Positions 53,415-62,252 of a stretch of 64,000 nt of DNA are shown here, piece after piece. The position numbers were made by a program, and so were the translations under genes. The notes under the pieces were generated by a model that saw only the letters and a list, made by a program, of their open reading frames with translations, was not told where the DNA came from and did not search any database. Source of the DNA: Thalassovita sp. (GTDB lineage: Bacteria > Pseudomonadota > Alphaproteobacteria > Rhodobacterales > Rhodobacteraceae); contig NZ_OY829290.1 of NCBI RefSeq assembly GCF_963691685.1, forward strand, positions 186,001 to 250,000. Reading direction: 5' to 3'. Every line of letters starts with the position of its first letter. The first letter of the stretch is position 1.

Positions 53415-54998
53415 ATGTCAGACGATACCGATACCGACTATGAAGTCGGTCAAGACAACGTCCAGATTTTCGGCCTAGACATCCACAATCCAGTGTTTGC
53501 TGTCTCAGGCCTGACGATCCTTGCTTTTGTGTTTTTTACGTTGGTGTTTCAGGAACAAGCGGGGACGTTTTTTGGCTGGTTGCGGCCTGCGCTGACCAGT
53601 CAGTTTGATTGGGTCTTTATGTTGGCGGGCAACATCTTTGTGGTGTTCAGCCTGCTGCTGATCGTGACCCCCTTTGGCCGTATCCGATTGGGGGGTGACG
53701 ATGCCAAACCTGATTATTCCTATGCCGGATGGTTTGCGATGCTGTTTGCCGCGGGCATGGGCATTGGTCTGGTGTTCTGGGGTGTGGCCGAGCCGATCTC
53801 GCACTATGGGACGTCGCTTGGGGGTACTGCGCTTGGTGACGGCGGGGTGCGCACCGACTGGGCGCCGCTGGGCGCTGCGGCCAATGATCCCGAGGCGGCC
53901 AAATCGCTGGCGATGGCGGCGACGATTTTCCACTGGGGTCTGCACCCCTGGGCGATCTATGCGGTTGTGGCGCTGGCGCTGGCCTATTTTGGCTATAACA
54001 AGGGCCTGCCGCTGACCATGCGATCGGTCTTCTATCCTATCTTTGGTGAGGCAACCTGGGGCCCAGTTGGCCATGTCATCGACGTCTTGGCCGTTTTTGC
54101 AACGATCTTTGGTCTGGCAACATCCTTGGGGCTTGGCGCAGAACAGGCGCTGGCCGGATTGAACCACCTGTTTGGCTTCGGCATCTCAGATGGCAGCAAG
54201 GTGCTGCTGATCGTGCTGATCACCGCCTTTGCCTTGGTTTCGGTGGTGGCCGGTCTGGAAAAAGGGGTGAAACGCCTGTCCGAGGTCAACATGGTGCTGG
54301 CAGCGGCCCTGTTGATCCTGGTGCTGATCGTTGGACCAACCCTTGCCATTCTGACCGGGTTCTTCAGCAACATCGGGTCTTATGTTGTGAACCTTCCAGC
54401 GCTGTCCGGCGTGATCGGACGGGAAGACACCAACTTCATGCAGGGCTGGACGGCCTTCTACTGGGCCTGGTGGATTTCCTGGTCACCCTTTGTGGGCATG
54501 TTCATTGCGCGGGTGTCCCGCGGCCGTACCATTCGGGAGTTTGTGATCTGCGTGCTGATCATCCCGACCATCGTTGGGGCGCTGTGGATGTCGGTCTTTG
54601 GCGGCGCAGCATTGGATCAGGTCATGTCCGGCGCAGGTGAGGCGGTATCGGCCGCTGGCTTGGAATTGAAGATGTTTGTCATGTTCGAAAGCTTCCCGCT
54701 CTCTGGTCTGCTGTCCTTCATCGGAATTGTCTTGGTCATCGTGTTCTTTGTTACTTCGTCCGACTCGGGCTCACTGGTGATCGATTCGATCACCGCGGGT
54801 GGCAAAACCGACGCGCCCACGGCACAGCGTGTATTCTGGTGCGTGCTGGAAGGGGCCATTGCCATCGCCCTGTTGCTGGGCGGCGGACTGGCAGCGCTGC
54901 AAGCGGCGGCAATTGCCACTGGCTTCCCCTTTGCGATCGTGCTGATTCTGATGTGCATCTCCCTGTTCAAGGGGCTGCTGTCTGACCGGCAGAAGTAA
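53415..54998 (+). CDS. BCCT family transporter (betaine/choline/carnitine type)
   Basis: A 527-residue secondary transporter with about 12 membrane helices. BCCT marks are YAGWFAMLFAAGMGIGLVFW near residue 103, with the glycine-rich AGMGIG, and the tryptophan-rich TAFYWAWWISWSPFVGMFIA near 350, with the substrate-binding Trp box. Family members take up betaine, choline, carnitine or similar quaternary amines with sodium or protons. The substrate is not fixed by sequence. The N-terminus is acidic. It has its own GGGAGGAAG site and lies beyond the hut terminator, so a role in histidine uptake is possible but unsupported. Confidence 0.94.
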   Translation: MSDDTDTDYEVGQDNVQIFGLDIHNPVFAVSGLTILAFVFFTLVFQEQAGTFFGWLRPALTSQFDWVFMLAGNIFVVFSLLLIVTPFGRIRLGGDDAKPDYSYAGWFAMLFAAGMGIGLVFWGVAEPISHYGTSLGGTALGDGGVRTDWAPLGAAANDPEAAKSLAMAATIFHWGLHPWAIYAVVALALAYFGYNKGLPLTMRSVFYPIFGEATWGPVGHVIDVLAVFATIFGLATSLGLGAEQALAGLNHLFGFGISDGSKVLLIVLITAFALVSVVAGLEKGVKRLSEVNMVLAAALLILVLIVGPTLAILTGFFSNIGSYVVNLPALSGVIGREDTNFMQGWTAFYWAWWISWSPFVGMFIARVSRGRTIREFVICVLIIPTIVGALWMSVFGGAALDQVMSGAGEAVSAAGLELKMFVMFESFPLSGLLSFIGIVLVIVFFVTSSDSGSLVIDSITAGGKTDAPTAQRVFWCVLEGAIAIALLLGGGLAALQAAAIATGFPFAIVLILMCISLFKGLLSDRQK

Positions 54999-55018
54999 GG
55001 CAAACCGAATCGGCTAAG

Positions 55019-55056
55019 AAGGGCGGCGTCACTCAGATGGGGGACGCCGCCCTTTT
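55019..55056 (+). terminator. BCCT gene terminator
   Basis: Perfect 12-bp stem AAGGGCGGCGTC / GACGCCGCCCTT with a twelve-base loop, followed by TT. Confidence 0.85.
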
Positions 55057-55457
55057 CACGTCTCGGCTTACATGTCGTGCCCAGATCCCAGACCCGACAT
55101 TCAGCGCCCACACCTGGGGCACAGTGTCCCCCTCGGCGGGCACGCATTTCTTGCGGTACCAATAGCTAGACAGCTTTACTTTCAGTTGTTTAGGGTGGGG
55201 GCAAGCGATTGCGAAGCGCTGCCGCCTTTACGGATATTGACCGTAGGGGGGTATGGGGACCCAACTTGGTATAGGTTGAACTGCCTGAGCCAAGGGTCTA
55301 ATGCGCCAGTTTCTTGCTTGCGCAACGTCAGTTCAGAAATTCGCTGCCTCATAGTCTGGCCCGAAAATTGAAAGCGCTGCGTCTGATGGGGGCTGCGGCC
55401 CTTTGGCAAGTTTGTGTGAGTATAGGTCAGTATCCCCCACAAGGGCCGGAGCGTTTG
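55057..55457. other. gene-free upstream region of kinase 4
   Basis: About 400 bp of somewhat lower GC than the flanks. An open frame reaches back to 55314 in front of the kinase but lacks a ribosome site and family similarity. I see no tRNA, repeat or second gene. Confidence 0.5.
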
Positions 55458-57593
55458 ATGCAAGACTATCTTGATGAAGACAGCGTTAGAGAAAGCGATC
55501 TGCGCCGCAGCCTGTACTTCAGCAGGTTCGTTGCCTTCTGCAACGTCCTATTGTTGCTGCCATGGGTGCTTTATTTTTCGTACCAAGGTGCGTGGCCCAA
55601 TGTCTATAATGTCACCATCTCTACCCTGCCATCGCTCTGTGTTCTTGGCGTTCTATTCACGCGCTACCACTATATTGGCCGCCTGATTTGGCTGAATGTA
55701 CTGTGTTACAATTTGCTGAGGGACGCTTACGACTTTGGTTTGCATATCGAAGTTGAAATTTCCGGCTTCTGGCTGTTGGCGATGCCGTTTCTATTGTTTT
55801 CCTCTCTTGCAGAGCGGCGCACCCAACTTGCGATGTCGTCGATCTGTGTGGGGGTCGTAATTTTTGTGCTGTCGATGGATTTTTTCGGCCTGCACTCGCC
55901 TGCTGAATTACCGCCACCTGCAGAACTGGCCGGTATTGAATTCGGAATTCGTATGACCACGGTCGCGATGTTGATCGCGCAGATGCTCTATTTTGGCTAT
56001 CTCAACCGCAAGCTGACCAACGGCCTACTACACGCGATTGACAATGCCCGGCAGGCTGCGAAAGCCAAGGGGGAGTTTCTGGCCAACATGAGCCACGAAA
56101 TCCGGACGCCGATGAATGGCATGATCGGCATGCTGGAGGTGTTGGAAGCGGAAGGGCTGAAAGCCAAACAACGACCGCTGGTCGGGACCATCCGAAACTC
56201 TGCCCTGTCCCTGTTGCGGATCATTGATGACATTCTGGATGCCTCCAAGATCGAGGCGGGCAAAATGGATGTGGCCAATTCCCGGATGGAGCTGATCCCG
56301 GTGATTGAAGGGGCGGCGCAGACCCTGCGGGTGATGTCTGACGAAAATCAGGTGCGGATCCGCCATTTCATCCATCCCGATATGCCCAATTGGATCGTCT
56401 CTGACTCGGGCCGTTTGCGGCAGGTTCTGCTGAACCTGCTCAGCAATGCCGTGAAGTATTCCGCCAAACGTCTGACGGGTCGTGACGGTGTCGTATGGAT
56501 GATTTCGGATCTGGATGAAGCCGGCAACATACGTTTCACCTTCCGCGACAATGGCATCGGCATGAGTGACGCCTTTCAGGCAGAGATGTTTGAACCTTTC
56601 TCGCAAGGCGAGGCACCCGCGAAGCGCCAGGTTGAAGGCACCGGGCTGGGGTTGGTGATTACGCTCAATCTGGTGACGCTAATGGGTGGGAAAATCGAGG
56701 TCAAAAGTAAGGAAGGCGAAGGATCTGAGTTTGTAGTGACCTTGCCTGTTGTGACTGCAGAGGGCCCCCCAACCCATGCAGACCTGCAAGGGCGTCATGT
56801 AATTTGTCTGTCTGCAATCATTGATGCTGCCGAAAAGTACCTGCGAGAATTTTTTGATCGCAAGGGAGTCGAGGCCGAGTACGTCTATACACGCGAAGAG
56901 GCATTGGCGGCTGGGCGGTTGGTTGAGCGCCCAGTGTTTCTGCTAACACAGTCTGATCTGGACGAAGACGAGGTCACGATGTCTTTCTTGCGGGCCGCAT
57001 TGCCGGGTGCGCGATTTGTGGTCTTTGGCGTGTCGCGGGCGGCGCGTTACGGCCGCGTCAATAAAGACACCTATATGGTTCAAGTGCGTCCGATCCTTGT
57101 GTCTGATTTGGTGAGCGGCATTGAGGAAATGACGCAAGACGATCACGACGAGGCGGAGCCCAAAACCAACCTCCCGAGCCGGGTTGCCCCGCTGGATCAG
57201 CGGCTGCGAATCCTTGCCGTCGAAGACAACATGATCAATCAGGCCGTGCTGGCCAAGCAGCTGGAGCTGTTGGGCGTGGAATATGACATGGCGGCCAATG
57301 GTCATGAGGGTTTGGATCTCTGGCGTCAGAACAGCTACGATCTGGTGCTGTCGGATTGCTTCATGCCGATTATGGATGGGTTTGAGCTGACCGCCGCAAT
57401 CCGCGCGCAGGAGCAGCGTGAGGATCTGACCCCCACCCCGATTGTGGCGCTTACTGCGGATGCCATTCAGGGCAAACATGAGGCATGCCGGGCGGCGGGT
57501 ATGGATGACACGTTGATCAAGCCGGTGGAACTGGCGGAGCTGCGTGAAAAGCTGCTTCAAAACGTAAACACCGGGGAGTCTGACGCGGCTTAA
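55458..57593 (+). CDS. hybrid histidine kinase 4 with degenerate second receiver
   Basis: The fourth member of the family, 711 residues, 9 kb from the other three and in the opposite direction. The input region has TRYHYIGRLIWL near 68-79 and VEISGFWLLAMPFLLFSS near 99-116, at the same residue numbers as in the others. The phospho-His is 213; HATPase motifs are NLLSNAVK, DNGIGM and GTGLGL. In the pseudo-receiver (from LQGRHVICLSAIID) Thr replaces the Asp in VFLLTQSD and Gln the Lys in YMVQVRP. The true receiver has Asp633 in VLSDCFMP and Lys in LIKPVEL. The ATG at 55458 has GGAG upstream. The stop overlaps the convergent acetyltransferase by four bases. Confidence 0.93.
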   Translation: MQDYLDEDSVRESDLRRSLYFSRFVAFCNVLLLLPWVLYFSYQGAWPNVYNVTISTLPSLCVLGVLFTRYHYIGRLIWLNVLCYNLLRDAYDFGLHIEVEISGFWLLAMPFLLFSSLAERRTQLAMSSICVGVVIFVLSMDFFGLHSPAELPPPAELAGIEFGIRMTTVAMLIAQMLYFGYLNRKLTNGLLHAIDNARQAAKAKGEFLANMSHEIRTPMNGMIGMLEVLEAEGLKAKQRPLVGTIRNSALSLLRIIDDILDASKIEAGKMDVANSRMELIPVIEGAAQTLRVMSDENQVRIRHFIHPDMPNWIVSDSGRLRQVLLNLLSNAVKYSAKRLTGRDGVVWMISDLDEAGNIRFTFRDNGIGMSDAFQAEMFEPFSQGEAPAKRQVEGTGLGLVITLNLVTLMGGKIEVKSKEGEGSEFVVTLPVVTAEGPPTHADLQGRHVICLSAIIDAAEKYLREFFDRKGVEAEYVYTREEALAAGRLVERPVFLLTQSDLDEDEVTMSFLRAALPGARFVVFGVSRAARYGRVNKDTYMVQVRPILVSDLVSGIEEMTQDDHDEAEPKTNLPSRVAPLDQRLRILAVEDNMINQAVLAKQLELLGVEYDMAANGHEGLDLWRQNSYDLVLSDCFMPIMDGFELTAAIRAQEQREDLTPTPIVALTADAIQGKHEACRAAGMDDTLIKPVELAELREKLLQNVNTGESDAA

Positions 57594-58231
57594 TCGGTCA
57601 GGCGCCCCTCGGCCAGAACCAGACACGCCGGGTCTGTAATTGTGGCAAACGGGTGCGTTCCGTTGTGTTCGAAGCTCTGGAACGGCACCTCAGCGATATT
57701 TTGATGACCCAAGTGGCCCAGCACATAGGCCTGCGTTGCTGCAGATGACAGCTCCCCAACGACATGGGTGAAGCCGCGGGTTTGGGCCCGCTGATGGGCC
57801 GCCTGACGCATGGCTTTATACAATCCCACCCCCCGGGCTGCGGGGCTGACCGCGCCCATATCCACCAAGATTACCTGCCCCGAGTCGATGCTGCGTTGGG
57901 TGCGGTATTTAGCAACCAGTGCTGCGGTTAAAGCGGCAAGCGGGGCAAATGCTGCGTCCTGCGGTGGCGTCGGTTTCAGATGCGCGTGGAAATCGGTGAC
58001 GATCAGACAACCAAGCACCCCACCCGTCTTTTTGTCCTGCGCGACAACGGACAGGCCCTCCTGCACCATCTGTTGAAACCCGTCCTGCAAATAGGTGCGA
58101 TAGGCCTCCAGCGTGATGCCAAGCGCCTGATGCAGGGTACTGCCCGCCACAAAGACCGAGGTCGCTAAATCAAAGGCCGCCGGCGCGAGGTCAGCGCCAA
58201 GCGGCTGGATGAGGATATCTGGGTTCGCCAT
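57590..58231 (-). CDS. GNAT-like N-acetyltransferase
   Basis: A 213-residue protein with GNAT-like order: an early substrate region (FDLATSVFVAGSTLHQALGI), a central strand ILVDMGAVSPAARGVGLYKA near 121-140 holding a weak Q/RxxGxG/A-type acetyl-CoA loop (ARGVGL), and the AYVLGHLGHQNIAEVPF C-terminal strand. The substrate is unknown. GGGG precedes the ATG at 58231; the longer form from 58252 is less likely. It converges on kinase 4 with a four-base overlap, so transcripts collide there. Confidence 0.75.
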   Translation of the reverse strand: MANPDILIQPLGADLAPAAFDLATSVFVAGSTLHQALGITLEAYRTYLQDGFQQMVQEGLSVVAQDKKTGGVLGCLIVTDFHAHLKPTPPQDAAFAPLAALTAALVAKYRTQRSIDSGQVILVDMGAVSPAARGVGLYKAMRQAAHQRAQTRGFTHVVGELSSAATQAYVLGHLGHQNIAEVPFQSFEHNGTHPFATITDPACLVLAEGRLTD

Positions 58232-58306
58232 ATCCCCACATAGAGGCATCAAGGCCTGCGCTGCAACGGGGCAGGCCAGGGAAGGATCCCGCGATTGGGG
58301 GCGTGA

Positions 58307-58633
58307 TTACGCCTGCCAGATTGGCCGTTGCGTTGTCGGTAGCGGGGCACAGGCCTGATCAACCTGCTGACGCATCCGGTCCAGACGGGTGTGATGTGGG
58401 CTGCGCAGAAGGATCTGCATCTGCCGCTCCGCACGCCAGGCCTCAATGGTGCCAAACTCCGTCTCGGCATAGAAATGGCTGGCATCATGCGACAGCACCT
58501 GCGCTGCTGCTGAAAGGGCCTCGGTCACTTGGCGGAAACTACCGGCCTGTCCGGCACCGTCCAGCTGGCCGCGCAGTTGCAACACGGCGGGGCGGATGCG
58601 ACGCTGTGCGTTAAACGCTGTTTGTTTGCTCAT
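58307..58633 (-). CDS. hypothetical protein, coupled to the gene upstream
   Basis: A 108-residue, Gln- and Arg-rich protein that looks mostly helical (QVTEALSAAAQVLSHDASHF, WRAERQMQILLRSPHHTRL). No signal peptide, membrane segment or metal motif is seen, and no family is recognised. The start overlaps the stop of the upstream gene in an ATGA arrangement (58630-58633), so the two are translationally coupled. Codon use is like the neighbours. Confidence 0.7.
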   Translation of the reverse strand: MSKQTAFNAQRRIRPAVLQLRGQLDGAGQAGSFRQVTEALSAAAQVLSHDASHFYAETEFGTIEAWRAERQMQILLRSPHHTRLDRMRQQVDQACAPLPTTQRPIWQA

Positions 58634-59142
58634 GCAGTGCCCCCCACAACGCTGAGGCGCGGGCCGCTGTGGCGCGACGGGGGCGCCTCACCAACGGCGG
58701 GGAAGCGGGCGGCCAGTTTCAGGCCTTCGCGGATCAGATGTGGGTCCATCATACCGCCGGTCAGCCGCTCAACTGCGTCACGCGCTTTTGGGGTCTGATC
58801 ACGGCGCATATGGTGCAGCATGTCCATCAGTGCCTCTTCGTCATCGCTGAGCAGGGCACGTTGATCCAGATCCAGCGGATCCATGAAGGACAGATCCGAC
58901 TTGCGGCATTCCCACAGCATACGGATGACACCCTGCATGCGCTGACACAGGGCCAGACCAACGGTTTCGCCCCAGCGTTCCACGGCAACGGTCTGGGCAC
59001 GGACCCAAGCCTGGGTTTCCGGGCTGCGATAGGTGGTGAGCATGTGACGGATGACCGGCAGCAGGCCCATTTCAAACGTGTCGTAGTGACAGCTGTCTAC
59101 GCGTCGGGTGCAGGCGGTCAATGCAGTCGGGTGCAGTGTCAT
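58630..59142 (-). CDS. hypothetical protein with N-terminal cysteines
   Basis: A 170-residue protein rich in helices, with Cys in TACTRRVDSCHYDTF near residues 8-22 and others in ALCQRMQ and LWECRKSD. The spread of Cys and His could bind a metal, but no known pattern is matched. The ATG at 59142 has AAGGAC upstream; a 39-residue extension to 59259 has none. It is the first of a two-gene operon with the 108-residue protein and is divergent from the Bfd-like gene. Confidence 0.72.
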   Translation of the reverse strand: MTLHPTALTACTRRVDSCHYDTFEMGLLPVIRHMLTTYRSPETQAWVRAQTVAVERWGETVGLALCQRMQGVIRMLWECRKSDLSFMDPLDLDQRALLSDDEEALMDMLHHMRRDQTPKARDAVERLTGGMMDPHLIREGLKLAARFPAVGEAPPSRHSGPRLSVVGGTA

Positions 59143-59452
59143 TTCGGGTCCTTTCCAAACGGAAACTGAGTGAAGGGACCTGGCTGACCGAGGGAGGGCT
59201 GACTTGGCTTGGCCATTAACTGACAAAAATACTTGGTTTTTGCAATCCCCTAAAAGCATAGTGTGTCACGCGACCTGAGGTTGGCGAAAATTCGCCAGTA
59301 TCACTTTTTGGGTGCGCGTGGCTGGCAAGTGATTCGTAGGCCCTGATAAGGCGATGTCGTAAACCGGCTTAGAATTCCGAGCTTTAGACTCGGGTATTGA
59401 CCCTGATTGTTTTACTCGGCTATTTCGGGGGCACTCAAAGACGGACCCCAGA
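59143..59452. other. divergent space before the Bfd-like gene
   Basis: No ORF is supported. Two copies of a TTAGA-containing segment (GCTTAGAAT and CTTTAGACT) lie at about 59367-59392, loosely like an iron-response element, but the match is poor. It must hold the promoters of both flanking genes. Confidence 0.4.
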
Positions 59453-59701
59453 ATGATCATTTGCAGCTGCGAAGCCATCAGCGACAAAGATATCCACGCC
59501 GCCATCGATTGGATGCGCGCGTCGGATGAGACTGCGATCATCACGCCTGGGAAGATCTATCACGCCTTGGGCAAATCCCCGAACTGCGGTGGCTGCATCA
59601 AACTGTTTGTGTCCAAAATGCGCGACAATCCCAACACCGAGGTTCCCGCGGAACTGCGCGGGCTGCGCCGCACCGGCGCTGCGGCTCAACAGCTGGTGTG
59701 A
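59453..59701 (+). CDS. Bfd-like [2Fe-2S] protein
   Basis: An 82-residue protein of the bacterioferritin-associated ferredoxin type. The four cluster Cys are in MIICSCEAI (CxC at 4 and 6) and SPNCGGCIK (CxxC near 44-47). Bfd reduces bacterioferritin to release stored iron, usually when iron is scarce. No bacterioferritin gene is adjacent, which is common. It has about 22 extra residues at the C-terminus compared with E. coli Bfd (64), ending ELRGLRRTGAAAQQLV. Confidence 0.9.
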   Translation: MIICSCEAISDKDIHAAIDWMRASDETAIITPGKIYHALGKSPNCGGCIKLFVSKMRDNPNTEVPAELRGLRRTGAAAQQLV

Positions 59702-60012
59702 TCCTTTCTGGGGCGCCACCGGCGTTCCAGCACAAACGCTATGCCTGAAAAACACACAACGCTTAGAATTTGCGCAGCGGCGCAGGGTTGGGGCTGGAGG
59801 ACCGGCTGATTGCGGATTGATGCAGTAGACCTACGGGGATGGTCCGTCCGCGGCATTGATTTTGTTTCGCTTTTTTGTTCGTTCTTGCGCGATTGACCGA
59901 CTTGTTATCGCGTTTTGGCGCGGGTTTGCGTTTGACCAGAGGGTCAAAACCCACCAAAGTACCGACGCATGCTCGCATGATCATATGCGAGTCTTCAACA
60001 GGGATAAGACAC
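59702..60012. other. 5' region of the ABC operon with two hairpins
   Basis: About 310 bp without a gene. TTTGACC / GGTCAAA (59931-59948) and CTCGCAT / ATGCGAG (59972-59991) form two hairpins ahead of the ribosome site of the binding-protein gene. Neither has a T run. They may stabilise the mRNA or bind a regulator. Confidence 0.55.
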
Positions 60013-61080
60013 ATGAAAACCCATTCGTTTATTGTTTCGGCGGCTGTCGCTGCTGTTGTTGCGGGCACCTCGGCTGCTTCGGCAGACACGCTGCGCCTGC
60101 TGACCTGGGGCGGCTACGCTCCGGAAGACGTTATTGCGAAGTTTGAGGCCGAAACCGGCCACACCGTTGAGGTGACCAAATCGAACAACGAAGAAATGAT
60201 CGCCAAGCTGCGCGCCACCCGTGGCGGCGGTTTTGACCTGGCTCAGCCGTCGCAGGACCGTATCGCCGGCCCGCAGGCCGAGTTTGGAATCTACAAACCC
60301 ATCGATCTGAGCAAGATCGACGCCTCGCAGTTCATCCCTTCGATGCTGGAAGCCACCAAAGGCAACACCACCGTTGACGGTGAAGTCTATGGCGTTCCGC
60401 ACGTTTGGGGCACCTCGGGTCTGGTTGTCGACACCGCCAAAGCGGCGTCGGTTAAAGACTACACCGACCTGTGTAACGCAGATGTTGCCGGCAAGGTTTC
60501 CTACCGTCTGAAGCGCCCGACCCTGATCGGTTTCGCCTACTCGATGGGTCTGGATCCGTTTGCCGCCTATGGCGACGAAGCCGCCTATGCCGAGATCATG
60601 GGCAAAGTCGAAGACAAGCTGACCGAATGTAAAGCCAACGTCAAAACCTACTGGGGTGGCGGCGATGAGCTGATGGGCCTGCTGCGCTCGGGCGAAGTTG
60701 TTGCTTCGATGGCATGGGACACCGGCGGCTGGAAGCTGAACGCCGATATGGCAGACATCACCTTTGTTGCGCCTGAAGCTGGTGCACTGGGCTGGATCGA
60801 CACCTTTGTTCTGCCTGCCAAAGGCAAAGCAGATGACGCGGCCTATGCCTGGATCAACTTCGTGATGCAGCCGGAAGTGGCCGCAATGATCACTGCCGCC
60901 GCTGGCAACTTCACCGCATCACAGGGCGCTGACGCCTATGCAGATGACGCGCTGAAAGCCCGTTACCAGGCCTCCTTCCCGCAGGAAGCCATCGACAACA
61001 TCAAATGGTACCCGCCGGTTCCTGCCGGTCTGGAAGCCATCGAAGGTGGTGTTCTGGATCGCGTGAAAGCGGCCAACTAA
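60013..61080 (+). CDS. polyamine-type ABC transporter substrate-binding protein
   Basis: A 355-residue periplasmic protein of the PotD/PotF group. The signal peptide is short (SFIVSAAVAAVVAGTSAASA). The mature start DTLRLLTWGGYAPEDVIAKF is the typical LN-W-Y-type strand, and PHVWGTSGLVVD near 117 and WDTGGWKLN near 237 match the family fold. An ATG at 60013 with AGGG upstream is chosen, and the in-frame extension to 59875 is rejected. Polyamine specificity is likely from the family but is not proven. A strong hairpin after the stop may lower expression of the rest of the operon. Confidence 0.9.
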   Translation: MKTHSFIVSAAVAAVVAGTSAASADTLRLLTWGGYAPEDVIAKFEAETGHTVEVTKSNNEEMIAKLRATRGGGFDLAQPSQDRIAGPQAEFGIYKPIDLSKIDASQFIPSMLEATKGNTTVDGEVYGVPHVWGTSGLVVDTAKAASVKDYTDLCNADVAGKVSYRLKRPTLIGFAYSMGLDPFAAYGDEAAYAEIMGKVEDKLTECKANVKTYWGGGDELMGLLRSGEVVASMAWDTGGWKLNADMADITFVAPEAGALGWIDTFVLPAKGKADDAAYAWINFVMQPEVAAMITAAAGNFTASQGADAYADDALKARYQASFPQEAIDNIKWYPPVPAGLEAIEGGVLDRVKAAN

Positions 61081-61100
61081 GCCTTTTTGACTTCAAACGT

Positions 61101-61140
61101 GACGCCTGCCCCCTGTTGGGGCGGGCGTCTGCACTTTTTA
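61101..61140 (+). terminator. intercistronic hairpin after the binding-protein gene
   Basis: Twelve-pair stem GACGCCTGCCCC / GGGGCGGGCGTC with one T-G pair and a five-base loop, followed by TGCACTTTTTA. It is likely a leaky terminator that lets the binding protein be made in excess of the membrane parts. Confidence 0.7.
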
Positions 61141-61148
61141 CGGACCCG

Positions 61149-62252
61149 ATGATGACTCCCGATCTTGAATGTTCTGCGCTGACCAAACGGTTTGGCGACA
61201 CCACCGCCGTTGAAAACGTTTCCTTCCAGGTGCCGCCTGGGTCGTTCTTTTCGATCCTCGGGCCGTCGGGCTGTGGCAAAACCACCATCATGCGCATGAT
61301 CGCAGGCTTTCTGGAGCCCAGCGAAGGTGACATTCGCATTAAGGGTAAATCGGTCCTGAACGTGGCGCCCAACAAGCGCCCGGTGAACATGGTGTTCCAG
61401 CATCTGGCCCTGTTTCCGATGATGAATATCGCTGACAACATCGGTTATGGCCTGCGCCGTCAGGGCATGGACAAGACCCAGATCGCCCGCAAAGTGGATG
61501 AGGCGCTGGACCGTATTGGCCTGCCGGGCATCGGCAGCCGCAAGGTAGATGAGCTGTCCGGTGGTCAGAAACAGCGTGTGGCCATTGCCCGCTGTATGGT
61601 GCTGGAACCCGATGTGCTGCTGTTGGATGAACCGCTGGGCGCGCTGGATCTGAAGCTGCGTGAACGCATGAAGGTTGAGCTGAAGTCGCTGCAGGCCGCC
61701 TTTGACACCACCTTTGTCTACATCACTCACGACCAATCCGAGGCGTTGGTGATGTCCGACAACATTGCCGTGATGAACAACGGCCAGTTTGAACAGATGG
61801 GCAGCGGTCAGGATCTCTACTACCGCCCCGAAAGCGCCTTTGTGGCGGGGTTTGTCGGCGACACCAATCGCTGGCAGGGAAAGGTCACTCGTAAAGAGGG
61901 CGACGCGATTGAGCTGGTCACTGAAAATGGTCTGACCCTGCGCGGTGCAACCCATGGCCGGGATCTGAGCGACGGGCAGCAGGCCGATGTTTTTGTCCGC
62001 CCCGAAGCGATCCGGATTGCCCATGACGCCGCCGATCTGGCGCATTTTGACAACCAGATTTCCAGCCGCGTGACCTCACTCCTGTTCAATGGGGCCGCCA
62101 GCCGGATCCTTGTTGGCTCCGAAGATGGCCGTGAGGAGATCGAAGTGAACCTGCCGCAATCGGGTGAGTTCTCCTCGATCGCCAAGGGTGATGCGGTCCA
62201 CATCGGCTGGGCCTCGGATCAGGGCAACTGTTTCAAAGCAGGGGGCAACTGA
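61149..62252 (+). CDS. ABC transporter ATP-binding protein (polyamine type)
   Basis: A 367-residue ATPase. Walker A GPSGCGKTT is near residue 40, the signature LSGGQKQRVAIARC near 137 and Walker B VLLLDEPLGALD near 156, with the switch His in THDQSE. The C-terminal TOBE domain (about 280-367) is as in PotA. Two adjacent ATGs at 61149 and 61152 could serve; the first is given. The stop overlaps the first permease start by one base, and the binding-protein gene lies before a hairpin upstream. Confidence 0.94.
   Translation: MMTPDLECSALTKRFGDTTAVENVSFQVPPGSFFSILGPSGCGKTTIMRMIAGFLEPSEGDIRIKGKSVLNVAPNKRPVNMVFQHLALFPMMNIADNIGYGLRRQGMDKTQIARKVDEALDRIGLPGIGSRKVDELSGGQKQRVAIARCMVLEPDVLLLDEPLGALDLKLRERMKVELKSLQAAFDTTFVYITHDQSEALVMSDNIAVMNNGQFEQMGSGQDLYYRPESAFVAGFVGDTNRWQGKVTRKEGDAIELVTENGLTLRGATHGRDLSDGQQADVFVRPEAIRIAHDAADLAHFDNQISSRVTSLLFNGAASRILVGSEDGREEIEVNLPQSGEFSSIAKGDAVHIGWASDQGNCFKAGGN

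Noticed and set aside
53246..53443. 65-codon ORF ahead of the BCCT gene
   Set aside because: It overlaps the hut terminator and the BCCT start, and has no ribosome site or family likeness.
55314..55457. N-terminal extension of kinase 4
   Set aside because: The extra 48 residues have no counterpart in the other kinases and no ribosome site; the ATG at 55458 aligns the family.
59360..59395. Possible Irr/ICE or FNR box before the Bfd-like gene
   Set aside because: TTAGAA is present but its inverted partner is missing, and the FNR-like TTGAC-N4-ATTGT matches too poorly.
59875..60012. N-terminal extension of the ABC binding protein
   Set aside because: The extra 46 residues come before a clear signal peptide at 60013 and overlap hairpins in the leader.
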